Source: Thamnidium elegans
Taxonomy: Eukaryota > Mucoromycota > Mucoromycetes > Mucorales > Mucoraceae
Assembly (NCBI GenBank): GCA_025201345.1
Contig: JAIXMG010000043.1
Span: forward strand, 62,001 to 126,000
Direction of reading: 5' to 3'
Length of the DNA: 64,000 nucleotides
Shown: positions 19,771-29,447 of the stretch, piece after piece
Layout: every line of letters begins with the position of its first letter
How positions within the stretch are numbered: the first letter of the stretch is position 1
Position numbers and translations under genes: made by a program
The notes under the pieces: model-generated
Databases searched by the model: none
What the model was told of the DNA's origin: nothing
The model's input: only the letters and a program-made list of their open reading frames with translations

Positions 19771-20679
19771 ATGACAGGAAAAGAAGATTACAATAATGAA
19801 ATGGCTGAACTTATAAAGAGGTTCACTACGGCTTTGGGTGATAACAAACAAATTAGGGTGAAAGAACCTAATACTTATGATGGTACAAGAGACGCACTTC
19901 TAATTGATGGTTGGATTAGATCGGTTGAAAGATATGTAAACTTTCAAGGCTGGAATGCTGAAAGAAGTTATTTATTTGGTACTACTTTATTGCGTGATAG
20001 GGCTGATGCATGGTTTAGAACCATTGAATTAACTGATGAAGCCCCTACTACTTGGTTGGAATTAAAAAGGTTAATTACGGAATTTTTTAGACCTGATAAT
20101 TCTGTCAGAATTGCTCGTGATCGTTTAGCTATATTAAAACAAACAAGTGACTTGGTGACTTATATTAACAATTTTATGGATATTAAATTAGCTATTCCTG
20201 GTATGACTGACGATGAAGGTTGTGACAAGTTTGTTAGAGGTTTGGTCAACAAACAAATGCGTTCTCACATTCGTCAATATGAAGCAAATACTTTGAAAGA
20301 AGCTATTCATGCAGCTTTAGCTTTTGATAGTGCTCAACATGAAGAAGATTCATCTACTAGTTCTACTTTTAGGGCACGCCCTAAACAACAAGTGGTTGAT
20401 GATCCCATGGAATTGGATGCTATTGATAATAGAAATTATCAAAGGTCAAGTTCAAGACCTAACAACAACTACTCTCGCAGTCAAAATTACTCTTCTGGTT
20501 ATTCTCGTGAAAAAAACTATCGTACTAACAATTATTCTCGTAATAATTCTGGTGGGTCTGCTGCTTCTTGCTATTACTGTCACAAAACTGGTCATTTGAA
20601 ACGAAATTGTCGTACTAGGTTGTCTGACATCAAGAGATTGGATGATCAACATTACAAGAAGGATTTTCACTCCACGTAG
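19771..20679 (+). CDS. gag: Gag polyprotein of Ty3/gypsy element (302 aa)
   Basis: Starts at the first ATG after the primer-binding site and ends with TAG at 20677-20679. Residues about 25-170 form a retrotransposon-gag (capsid) domain; a CCHC zinc knuckle CYYCHKTGHLKRNC lies near residue 266 for RNA packaging, preceded by an Arg/Asn/Ser/Tyr-rich linker. The following pol frame overlaps by 34 nt (20646-20679) in the -1 frame, so Pol would be made by -1 frameshifting or reinitiation. I see no textbook slippery heptamer in the overlap. The gag frame itself is intact. Confidence 0.93.
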   Translation: MTGKEDYNNEMAELIKRFTTALGDNKQIRVKEPNTYDGTRDALLIDGWIRSVERYVNFQGWNAERSYLFGTTLLRDRADAWFRTIELTDEAPTTWLELKRLITEFFRPDNSVRIARDRLAILKQTSDLVTYINNFMDIKLAIPGMTDDEGCDKFVRGLVNKQMRSHIRQYEANTLKEAIHAALAFDSAQHEEDSSTSSTFRARPKQQVVDDPMELDAIDNRNYQRSSSRPNNNYSRSQNYSSGYSREKNYRTNNYSRNNSGGSAASCYYCHKTGHLKRNCRTRLSDIKRLDDQHYKKDFHST

Positions 20680-22622
20680 TTGAAGAACAGGAAGTTCAAC
20701 TACTTGAATCAGATAACGATGATAATTTTCCTGATAACAATAAAAATTTAATTGATTTTGACCTTTATTCTAATGCTATTTCACTAGATAGCGCTCAATT
20801 CCCTATACTTAACCCAAAACCTTATACTACTCAAACTATAGTTGAAGATGAATTCCAAACTCAAAATATAGTTGTTGAAACACTGCCTATTTTGTATCCA
20901 AAATCACTAAATGATGAATTACAATACCTAACTGAACTGAATGCTATTGCCACAACTCTACCTCTTTATCCTGCTTCCTATCGTGCTCAACAACTCCAAG
21001 TACTTATTGACTCAGGTGCTAGCGAAAACTATGTCTCTCCTCACGTAATCCAGTCCGTAAATAAAAAAAGACTTATTCCTGTGAATAATCGACAAGTCGA
21101 AACTGCTAGTGGGAATATCTCACAAATTGAATATAAAGTTGAAATGGATATAACTTTGAATGGTGTTTGCAACAAGATTACCGCTTTTGTCTTCCCTACC
21201 AAATTTGATCTCATCCTTGGACGTTCTTGGTTAAAGCAAGCTCAACCTTCTCCAGATTGGGAAAATGATACTTGGTATTTAAATAATGGACGTGTCAAAC
21301 TACAACCGTGTACGAATATAAAGAAACATTCACATTCTCTTCCTAAACTTAGTTATCTCATTAGCCATAAACAAGCTGATCGCCTCATAAAAAAAGGTGG
21401 TGAAAGCTTTCTATTTTTTATTAAATCCAATGATGAAAATGACAAGTACACAAATCCAAAACTCCAAACTGCTGACTACTGGGGCCAATTAGTACAAGAA
21501 TTCTCTACTGTCTTTAAAGATGAACTGCCTGGTCTTCCACCTGATCGTGGTATACACCATTTAATTGACACTGGCGATGCTGATCCTGTTTCCCGTCCTC
21601 CCTACAAAATGAGTCCATTGGAATTAGACGAACTAAAAAAACAACTAACTGAATTACTTCGTTTAGGCTTAATTAAACCTAGTTCTTCCCCGTGGGGTGC
21701 TGGTGTTCTTTTTGTTCGTAAGAAGCCTGATCCTGGATCAACAAAACCTGGAAGCCTTCGAATGTGTATTGATTACCGATCTTTGAATAAACTTTCCATC
21801 CGAAATAGTTCAAGTATACCTAGAATTGATGAATGCTTAGACAAAATGAGTGGTGCACGTTATTTTACAAGTTTGGATTTACGAAGTGGTTACCATCAAA
21901 TCAGAATCCATCCTGATGATGTTCCAAAAACTGCTTTCAACACTCGGTACGGTCAGTACTCATGGCTGGTATTGCCTTTTGGACTTTGCAATGCTCCACC
22001 TGTATTCCAATCGTTAATGAACAAGATTCTTGGTGAATATATTGATAAAACAACTATTGTATACCTTGACGATATTCTCATTTTTAGTAAAACGCTTGAA
22101 GAACACAAGATCCACGTTCGACAGATTCTGAATGTACTAAAAAAAGAAAAACTGATTGCTAACTTAAAGAAGTGCGAATTTAGCAAGAGTGAATTAACTT
22201 TTGTGGGTTTCAAAATAACTGCTCATGGTATCTCTCCAAGTCCTGAAAAGGTGAAAGTTGTTCAACATTGGCCACAAATGAGGAATGTACAAGAAGTTCG
22301 CCAATTTATTGGGTTTGCTCAATTTTATAAAAGGTTTATAAAAAACTTTGCGTCGATAGCTGCGCCTTTAACAGATTTAACAAGGGGGACAGGTATAAAA
22401 ACGAGACCAATTGTTTGGACCAGTGACTGCCAAAATAGTTTTGATAGATTAAAGAAATTGTTATCATCAAGTCCTGTACTTCAAGTAGTTCGTATGGATA
22501 AGCCTTTTAGAATTGAAGTTGATGCTTCTGATCGAGGCTGCGGGGCGGTCCTCCTACAACCTGACGATGACCCTACACTACCATGGCACCCACTTTGCTT
22601 TGAATCAAAAAAAATATGCTGA
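20646..22622 (+). CDS. pol: Pol part 1: protease and reverse transcriptase
   Basis: Open in the -1 frame relative to gag. An aspartic protease motif LIDSGASENYVS lies near 21005. Reverse transcriptase motifs follow: a FTSLDLRSGYHQIRI block near 21870 and the catalytic YLDDILIFS near 22065. The frame runs into the start of RNase H (IEVDASDRGCGAVLLQ) and stops at a TGA just after an 8-A run (22607-22614), where homology continues in the +1 frame. Everything before that point is stop-free and looks functional. Confidence 0.92.
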   Translation, partial: STLQEGFSLHVVEEQEVQLLESDNDDNFPDNNKNLIDFDLYSNAISLDSAQFPILNPKPYTTQTIVEDEFQTQNIVVETLPILYPKSLNDELQYLTELNAIATTLPLYPASYRAQQLQVLIDSGASENYVSPHVIQSVNKKRLIPVNNRQVETASGNISQIEYKVEMDITLNGVCNKITAFVFPTKFDLILGRSWLKQAQPSPDWENDTWYLNNGRVKLQPCTNIKKHSHSLPKLSYLISHKQADRLIKKGGESFLFFIKSNDENDKYTNPKLQTADYWGQLVQEFSTVFKDELPGLPPDRGIHHLIDTGDADPVSRPPYKMSPLELDELKKQLTELLRLGLIKPSSSPWGAGVLFVRKKPDPGSTKPGSLRMCIDYRSLNKLSIRNSSSIPRIDECLDKMSGARYFTSLDLRSGYHQIRIHPDDVPKTAFNTRYGQYSWLVLPFGLCNAPPVFQSLMNKILGEYIDKTTIVYLDDILIFSKTLEEHKIHVRQILNVLKKEKLIANLKKCEFSKSELTFVGFKITAHGISPSPEKVKVVQHWPQMRNVQEVRQFIGFAQFYKRFIKNFASIAAPLTDLTRGTGIKTRPIVWTSDCQNSFDRLKKLLSSSPVLQVVRMDKPFRIEVDASDRGCGAVLLQPDDDPTLPWHPLCFESKKIC

Positions 22623-23052
22623 CTCAGAGACTAAATTGCCTGCACAAGAGAGAGAATTGCTTGGGATTCTACATGCACTACGTACCTGGCGGTGTTATGT
22701 TGATGGATGTCCTAAAGGTTATACTGTATTCTCTGACCACCTTCCTTTGGAGTATTTTAGATCAAAAGAAAACCCGCCAAGTAGATTAATAAGGTGGATT
22801 AATGAATTAGAATTATATGCACCAAATATTTGTTATAAACCTGGCAAAGAAAACATAATACCTGATATCTTATCAAGAATGGACTTTAATGCAGCTAAGC
22901 CAAATCCCGATGTTAAACCAATGGAGCCTGAATATCTGTATGCAACTTGGAATCACTTACCTGCTACATTACGCAGCGATTGGCCTCTCTTATTAATTCC
23001 AGAAAATAGAATTAAGGTAAAATCAGCTGAAATAAAAATCGATTTTAAATAG
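22615..23052 (+). pseudogene. pol: Pol part 2: RNase H segment, out of frame with part 1
   Basis: Continues the RNase H domain (AQERELLGILHALRTW, VFSDHLPLEYF, DILSRM) in the +1 frame relative to the RT frame. It stops at TAG 23050-23052 after an AAA run. It has no start of its own, so without frameshifting it would not be translated. It is a frameshifted part of pol, not a separate gene. Confidence 0.85.
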
Positions 23053-23069
23053 AGAAGAAAAACACTTTC

Positions 23070-24614
23070 ATGTTACTGCTAATCAAGTTTTATCGCAAGG
23101 TTGCTATAGATGCTAACTCTGGTGTAAAAAATGTTCCTTTTTTACCTTTTGCAAAACGAGCTGAAACTGTTAGTCAATATCATGAATCTTTTGGTCATGC
23201 TGGTTACAAGACAATGTTAAATATATTACTTTCTCGATTTTGGTGGCCGTCTCTTAGGTTAGATATTCAACAGTGGTTGAACACTTGTCCTCAATGTCAA
23301 ATTAATAGTCGTCGCGGAAATGCTCACAGAGATGAAATGCACCCTTTAAAAGTTCCTACAGCCTTTGATAGATGGCATTTAGATTTCCTTGATTTACCTA
23401 TGACCCTAAAAGGTAATCGCTGGTTACTAATTGGTGTAGATTATGCTACGAATTGGTGTGTTGCCAGAGCGGTTCCTAGCGCCTCAAAAGAAGTAGTTGC
23501 TGATTTTATTTATGAAGAAATCGTTATGAATTTTGGTGTTATGTCTGAAATTGTAACTGATCGAGGTGCCAACTTCACTAGTGCTTTAGTTCAAGAATAT
23601 GTTAAACGTATTGGTTCAAAATTTAAGCTTACGTCAGCGTACCATCCAAGAACGAATTCAAAAGCAGAACGCTTCAATGGTGTCATAAAACAAATGCTTC
23701 GCAAGTATACAAATGGTGCTCTTCATCGTTGGGACGATTTTGTCCATGCTGCTCTTTGGGCTTGTCGCGTTCGTATTCATTCTACTACAGGTTTTAGTCC
23801 GTTTTACCTTACTTATGGTCGTGAACCCAAATTACCAGGTGATACTTTACATCCTTATATTGATGCGGCTACGTTTGAAGACCCTCGTACTATTGCGGAT
23901 ATTACTTCTCGTGAATTAACTAAGTTAGGTCAACATCGTGCGGCAGCCGAATTTAGGCTAAAGGCAATGGCCGAAAAAGATAAAATACGTTGGGATGCAA
24001 CTATCAAGAAGCTTACATTTGAACTAGGTGATATGGTTATGCTAACGCATGAAGGTCGTTATGGTCTTGAACCTCAGTTTAAGGGTCCTTTTATTGTTGT
24101 TGAAGTTTTCCCTGATTATGGTACTTACAAGTTACAAACTTTAGCTGGTGAACCTTTGAAGTCACTTGTTCACGTCGATAGACTTCGTCCTGCTCATGGT
24201 GAACGCCCTTCTAAACCCTGGTATGACCCTACAGCGGCCCGTCGAGAGTATAATGAAGCTATGAAGAATGTCCCTGTTCCTTTATGTGGTGATTATGTCG
24301 ATCCTGTACTACCTTCACTATCCGAAAAAATTGATGATACTGTGCACTCTGACCTTGTTGATGTCACACTAAATGATAATCCTAGTATTGAAGAAGACCT
24401 TGTTATGCAACCTGTTGACACCGTTAATGATAACCAAGTAATAGACCATCCATTTAAAGAACCTCTTGATAAGTCTATTAGTAATAACCCTATTATCGTA
24501 TCCCCTTTACTTCCCGAGTTATCCTTATCCGAGGACGTTGAAATGTCTACTTCCGTGTCCCCGCCCGGTGATCAAGATTTTTTTTCCGCCCAACTAGTCC
24601 CGTCGCTACTGTGA
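23070..24614 (+). CDS. pol: Pol part 3: integrase (514-aa frame)
   Basis: Holds the integrase zinc-binding HHCC domain (H..H near 23180-23195, then CPQC near 23290), the catalytic core with HLDFLD, VTDRGANF and KAERFNG giving the D-D-E triad, and a C-terminal GPY/F-type module (QFKGPFIVVEVF) followed by HVDRLRP. The ATG at 23070 is probably accidental; the domain should be fused to RNase H upstream and is separated from it by two further homopolymer frame shifts. The tail after the GPY/F module is acidic and low-complexity. No chromodomain is recognisable. Confidence 0.9.
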   Translation: MLLLIKFYRKVAIDANSGVKNVPFLPFAKRAETVSQYHESFGHAGYKTMLNILLSRFWWPSLRLDIQQWLNTCPQCQINSRRGNAHRDEMHPLKVPTAFDRWHLDFLDLPMTLKGNRWLLIGVDYATNWCVARAVPSASKEVVADFIYEEIVMNFGVMSEIVTDRGANFTSALVQEYVKRIGSKFKLTSAYHPRTNSKAERFNGVIKQMLRKYTNGALHRWDDFVHAALWACRVRIHSTTGFSPFYLTYGREPKLPGDTLHPYIDAATFEDPRTIADITSRELTKLGQHRAAAEFRLKAMAEKDKIRWDATIKKLTFELGDMVMLTHEGRYGLEPQFKGPFIVVEVFPDYGTYKLQTLAGEPLKSLVHVDRLRPAHGERPSKPWYDPTAARREYNEAMKNVPVPLCGDYVDPVLPSLSEKIDDTVHSDLVDVTLNDNPSIEEDLVMQPVDTVNDNQVIDHPFKEPLDKSISNNPIIVSPLLPELSLSEDVEMSTSVSPPGDQDFFSAQLVPSLL

Positions 24615-24639
24615 GTGTTCAGGGTCGAACACAAGGCTT

Positions 24640-24648
24640 GAAAGGGGG
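24640..24648 (+). other. Polypurine tract
   Basis: GAAAGGGGG just upstream of the 3' LTR serves as the plus-strand primer site for reverse transcription. Confidence 0.8.
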
Positions 24649-24651
24649 TAA

Positions 24652-25161
24652 TGTCAATCTGAAAAAGGCAGATGGGTTGGATGCCCCGGAAGTTAATAGT
24701 CCGGACCGCAACAGTCCGGTTTGTCCGGATCAAGATGAAGACCTCATGGATATCCCGGTTGAAATCGAGCTTAGGCTTAAGAAGACTAAGGTCCAAAAAA
24801 GGAAGTTTGTACCATCTATCAAGAATAATCTGAAAAGGAAAAAGGCTAAACAGTAACGAATAAATGTCACCTCTTCAAGTATTCAATGTTATTCCTAATT
24901 CCTCTTTCCCGAATATTTAACAGATGCACACATTACAAATACTCATTATGATAATCATGCTACTTATGATTATCATATTACTTTACTATTTATATATTCT
25001 TTATTACTAATACCATTATCCCACTTAACTATAAATACCCCTCTTGAATGATTAATAAAACATTATCTTCTATTTGACATAACTACTTACTTAATTGATT
25101 AACCACTGAGAGTTGAATCAATTACACTTAAATTACTATAAATACTATTACAAAACTTACA
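24652..25161 (+). repeat. 3' LTR (510 bp)
   Basis: By eye identical to 19238-19747. It follows the polypurine tract and ends ACTTACA. The identity places insertion recently on the mutation clock. Confidence 0.95.
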
Positions 25162-25550
25162 TTATTTTATCGGCGTCAACATATATCAATAGCCGTTACA
25201 AAATTCAAGCACGTGAGATTCACGTGATATAGCGATTGTGATTGGTCAGATGCCTTTTGTTGGCTTTATGATGTCTAAACTTGTAATAATAAATAGCATC
25301 TGATGAGGTAGTACTCTAAAATCTATATAAGCAAATCACCACGTCTACTTTTTTTTAAAAGAAATGAAAAGCGGCATTTATTTACATGTCAAAATGACCT
25401 ATAAAGCTAACATTTCCTGTCATAACAATACCAGTAAAAGTTGTATAAAATAAGATTCTCTATCGAAATATGTAAAATAAATAGACTTTTAAAAGAGGTA
25501 TGTATATATATTGTATGTGTGTTCTTTTTATAATTATTTATTGTACAAAT
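25162..25550. other. Flank between retrotransposon and RRP7, with paired CACGTG boxes
   Basis: About 390 bp. It is the original upstream flank of the tRNA gene, now displaced 6 kb by the insertion. It contains two CACGTG palindromes (25210-25215 and 25221-25226) 11 bp apart, then an inverted CCAAT box (ATTGGT near 25239). No gene starts nearby in the right orientation. It also holds the RRP7 3' end. Confidence 0.5.
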
Positions 25551-26574
25551 TTAATAAGGCTTGAATTTTCTAGTTTGCTTTAATTGAGCAATCTTTGCCT
25601 TATCTTCTTCAAAGCGCTTTCTCAATTCCACTAATTCATCTTGTTTCTTTTCACGCATTTGGAAGCGATAGAAATTGACCAATTCCTTCTTTTTCTTTAA
25701 TTGATTGACTCTTTGAGCTTCAGCAGCTTCAGTAGTAATGGCACCAACATGGATAGTACCATCAGTTGCCTTTGTCTTCTTGTGACGTACAACAACAGTA
25801 AAACCATCATCATCCATTTGATTCATACGTTCCAACTTTTCACGTTCCTTTTGGTATTCATCAGCCTTGAACTTCATCATAAAAGTATCAACTTCTTGTT
25901 GAAGTTCAATTGGACTAGGTCGTGATAAATCATAAGCTAAAACATAACCTAATATTATAAAAGTTAATAACCTTTTTCTTTTCTTTTTTTGTGTGTATAT
26001 GAATAGACTGCACTTTACGTTCAAAGCCTAAAGGTTGTTCTGATTCATCTTCCTTTGCCCACTTCTTTTCAACTCTATGCATATTTAAAACTTCGATCAA
26101 GTCTTCTTCAGTAGTAAATACAACATGTGCTGAGGATCCACTAGTAAATAATCTCCTTAACTCTCTAACTTTAACTTCACGTTCCTCTTCCTTTTGCACA
26201 TTCTTCTTTTTGTTCTTTTTAGTTTTTGTTTCGAGTTCTGGTGCCTCGACATTGGCGGCAATCTTCCAATATTCTTCAGCATAAGAAGATCCAGCATCGT
26301 GATAAGTAATTTTATCGATACCATGTCCTTTGAACAACTTTTTAATATGGCGATCTGTAGTATCAGCGGGTAAATTGAGAAGGAAAAGAGTACGATCTTT
26401 AATGTCCTCGTCTACGAGTGCTTTACTTTCATGTTTTTTCAAGTAAAAATAATGGCGAGCATTCTTTGTAGTGTCTACAACAACAGGAAGTACTTTGAAA
26501 CCTTGAAACTCTTCTAATTGTTTGCTAGGTTTTTCTTCGGCAGCAACTTTAGTTGTCTTTTTTACCTTTCCCAT
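25551..26574 (-). CDS. RRP7: Ribosomal RNA-processing protein 7 (2 exons, 317 aa)
   Basis: A component of the small-subunit processome (UTP-C/CK2 associated) needed for early 18S rRNA maturation in the nucleolus. Exons 26574-26019 and 25948-25551 join to 318 codons including the stop. The donor C|GTAAAG was chosen because it restores the conserved junction GFER|YVLAYDLSRPSP, which aligns with the human GIHKWISDYADSVPDP block. An RRM-like domain occupies about residues 60-180 (RTLFLLNLPADTTDRHIKKLF; VVFTTEEDL). The C-terminal RRP7 domain includes VDTFM, DDDGFTVV and the invariant end ELRKRFEEDKAKIAQLKQTRKFKPY, which is split in families only by conservative changes. Only 109 bp separate its ATG from the stop of the upstream DnaJ gene. 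Confidence 0.93.
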
Positions 26575-26683
26575 ATTGTTAGTTTTATGTAAAAAAAAAA
26601 AAAGAAGGGAGATAGAAAAAAAAATATGTCAAAAAAGTGGCGTTCTATTAAATAAAATAGTCACAATAGGAAAAAAAAGTTTA

Positions 26684-28248
26684 TTACATAGTAGGTGTAG
26701 GAGAAGAAGGATTGATGGGAATAGGAATATCTTGAGGTGTAACATCAGCTTGAACTCTTTGATAAATCATACCAATAATCTTTAAGCCAATAGCTCTATT
26801 TTTCAATGTTTCTCTAGATACAGATTGATCTGTCAAAATTCTATCACATACTTCTCTTAATACACTTTCTACTTCTAATTTAGATCCTCTCCAAATAGCA
26901 TGTAAACCCTATATATGTTTACATTAATACCTTTTTTTTTATATTTATATATACACACATGTATTTACCTTGGTAGCAGCTTCAGTTTCTAATTTAATAC
27001 GTTGCTCTTCTGTTAAATCACCCTTCTCTTCTGCCTTTTGAAGTTCAGTATAACTTGATTGAAGATCAAGAGCAGAACGTAAGGTTCCAACAGTTTCACT
27101 TATAATATAACTCTTTTGCTTCATCGAATGAAACATACCACCTAACCCAAACGCAAACCCTTTATTAATATACTGATTTGCCTTTGTTAAATAAGTATAT
27201 CCAATAGCGTGTAATAATTCAACGCCATGATTTTCACGCTTTAAATCCTCTGCTTCTATTTGAATAATGTTTGCAAACGCAGCATACCTTGCTTCTTCTT
27301 CAATATCATTTAGTTCTGTATATAAACTCAATTTATTAATCAATTTAGAAGCTAAAGCTTCTACACGACTTTCTCTTGCCTCTGCTCTAGCCTGGTCTAG
27401 CTTTTGCTTCTTTTCATCACGCTCTGCCTTTTGCTCAGGTGTTAATAATTTAGAATCTATCTCTTCTGACTCTTCTTGTGTCTCTAAAGCCTCTCGCATA
27501 TCTTTTCCAATTGATATCTCTCCAATAATATCTACAAACCTATCACCACCAAATGACTGCTTAAAGAAATCCTCAGGATCAACTATATACCGATAATTAA
27601 TACAATGTATATAGTATGTTACATACTATTATATATATTACCAAAGCCGCCATCAGGTCTGACACCATTCTCCTCTCCAAATTCATTATATCGCTTTCTT
27701 AACGCAGGATCAGATAGTACTTGATAAGCTTCAGATATTTTCTTAAACTAAAAAAAAAAAGTTTAGTACCCAAAAATAAAATAGAAAAATACACGTATAC
27801 TATAGCTTTACTCTACCCTTTCTTCTGCACTAGGATCGTTTGGATTTTTATCGGGATGATACTTTATAGCCATCTTTCTATAAGCTTTTTTGATATCCAT
27901 TTGAGTTGCAGACGGAGAGATGCCAAGAGAATCATAGTATTCTGTTGAAACAGGGCTCTCATCTAATGAAAGCTTTGTTTTTAAGCACTAGAAAACAAAT
28001 GAAAAAAGTAAAAGCCTTTTCTTACCTGAGCCTCTCTTTCTAGACCATTTTGATCTGCTAGCGTTATTCGTCTTGATCTTTGTACCCGTGCCATCTACTT
28101 CAAAGGTAGAAATGGCACTGCAAGACCAACATTGAACTTCAACTTTTGTATTTTTTACTCCGGGTGCCGGTAAGAACTCGATAGGGTTAGAACATTCTTT
28201 ACATATAGCCTGAACATAAGGCTCTGGTTTTCGAGATGGGTAGGCCAT
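26684..28248 (-). CDS. Zinc-ribbon/J-domain/DnaJ-X protein (5 exons, 437 aa)
   Basis: Exons 28248-28026, 27962-27817, 27747-27642, 27582-26969 and 26908-26684 join to 438 codons including the stop. Residues about 15-50 carry two CxxC pairs (CKEC and CWSC) spaced like a zinc ribbon. A J domain starts near residue 80 ([10 protein letters not shown]) with the HPD tripeptide in IKYHPDKNP. The rest is the DnaJ-X domain of the fungal CAJ1/DJP1 group ([24 protein letters not shown]), which stimulates Hsp70 ATPase and in yeast helps sort membrane or peroxisomal clients. In yeast CAJ1-type proteins the J domain is N-terminal; here a zinc-ribbon exon precedes it. The fusing junction (KRGS|DESPVS) uses a CATTAG acceptor; the nearer TTCTAG acceptor would give a frame with a stop. 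Confidence 0.88.
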
Positions 28249-28502
28249 CTCTTTAGTTCTTATTTGTAAAAAAAAGGTGGATAAAAAATAAAATAAATAA
28301 AATAGCTGAGTACAAACCAAAGAATTTGTCAAGTTTTTCTTTTGAAGTATTGGGTGGAATTTATCCACTTGCATGAACAATTTTGTCTGTACACTAATAT
28401 GACCAGGCAATTAACTTTACTGACTAAAACGTAAAAGCGAATTTCTATTTGATTAGTGCCAGCTCACCATTGTTTTTTTTTATTTGAATTCTTGGTAACT
28501 AT

Positions 28503-29330
28503 ATGAAATATCTTGCAAGTTATATTGGAAGCGGATTATATACAGTAAATGTTCACGTCGCCGATACCGATACCGGACTCTATGATTTGATAGAAGAAGC
28601 CGGAACGTACGATGCTTTAAAGCTTATGAAAAAACTAGACAAGTTAAACGATTCATGCATTTCATTTCAAAAAGTCATAGATCTCAAAGAGCACATTTAA
28701 CTGACGGATTAAAAACGACTAAATTGTTTCAAGTTGTCAACGCTTTTAAAGGAAATAAAAAGACTCCATGTACTGTCAAATTTTGCGAAACTAATTCCTC
28801 ACAAGTATAGTACATTAGATAAAAAACTGGTTTTGGCTTATTGTTATGATGATGTAGATTATTATGGATTCGAAAACGAGACATAAAGTGCAGTTTATTT
28901 TGGAAGAGATGATGATGGTCGTTTTTACCAGTCTTACGGATCTTTATCAGAGTTTGTTTTACCTACTAGCGTTATTTCAAACTATTGGATCTGAAACTGT
29001 ATAAATCTTCGGTATCTCAAAGTGACAGACTACTTTCAGATTCAAGGGTATTCAAACCAAAAAAAAACAAGGAATTGAATGGTATTCAAAATAATTTGGA
29101 GATGGTACATTTTCTTAGTAGTACACCAGCCCACAACATATTCAACGTCATCTTTCACTATCTATCAGGTATTGAAGTCTTGGTTTTGGGAAGTCGCTCG
29201 AGTTTGGATTTAACACATCTACTTTTCTTTGCTGTACCACTTCCTCATTTTCTATTGGACCACACTTCTAGTACTTTAAGGGAAGCGAATGGTTGATATT
29301 GTATGCAGATTATTTTTTGGATCGGGTAAC
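28503..29330 (+). pseudogene. F-box-family copy 1, decayed C-terminal fragment
   Basis: Translated pieces (YTVNVHVADTDTGLYDLIEE, YDALKLMKKLDKLND, VVNAFKGNKKTPC, then GIQNNLEMVHFLSSTPA) match the C-terminal part of the copy at 29448-31323 in the same order. There are frame breaks and stops between the pieces, and the N-terminal F-box part is missing. It is the first of three tandem paralogues. Confidence 0.65.
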
Positions 29331-29447
29331 CTGTGGTTTAAATTAAATCGTCTTTTTCGTGCAGTAAGCGACGTTTTTTCGCTGCGAGGATAAAAAGGGG
29401 ATTAGCTTTTAAACGATTGTGGCACTTTTTTTCTTTTTCACTAAATT

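Larger units (their letters stand above)
19238..25161 (+). mobile_element. Ty3/gypsy LTR retrotransposon (5.9 kb) beside initiator tRNA-Met
   Basis: A full-length element: 510-bp LTR, primer-binding site, gag, pol in the order PR-RT-RNaseH-IN (diagnostic of Ty3/gypsy), polypurine tract, 510-bp LTR. The LTRs look identical base for base, so insertion is recent. Pol is split into three frames by single-base homopolymer shifts near 22607-22614, 23047-23049 and 23088-23091, so this copy as written cannot make full Pol. No chromodomain was seen after the integrase. With TG...CA ends no perfect 5-bp target duplication is visible; if the ends are taken one base further out (ATGT...ACAT), a 4-bp TATT flanks both sides (19233-19236 and 25163-25166). 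The element lies head-on to the tRNA gene, upstream of it. Confidence 0.95.
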
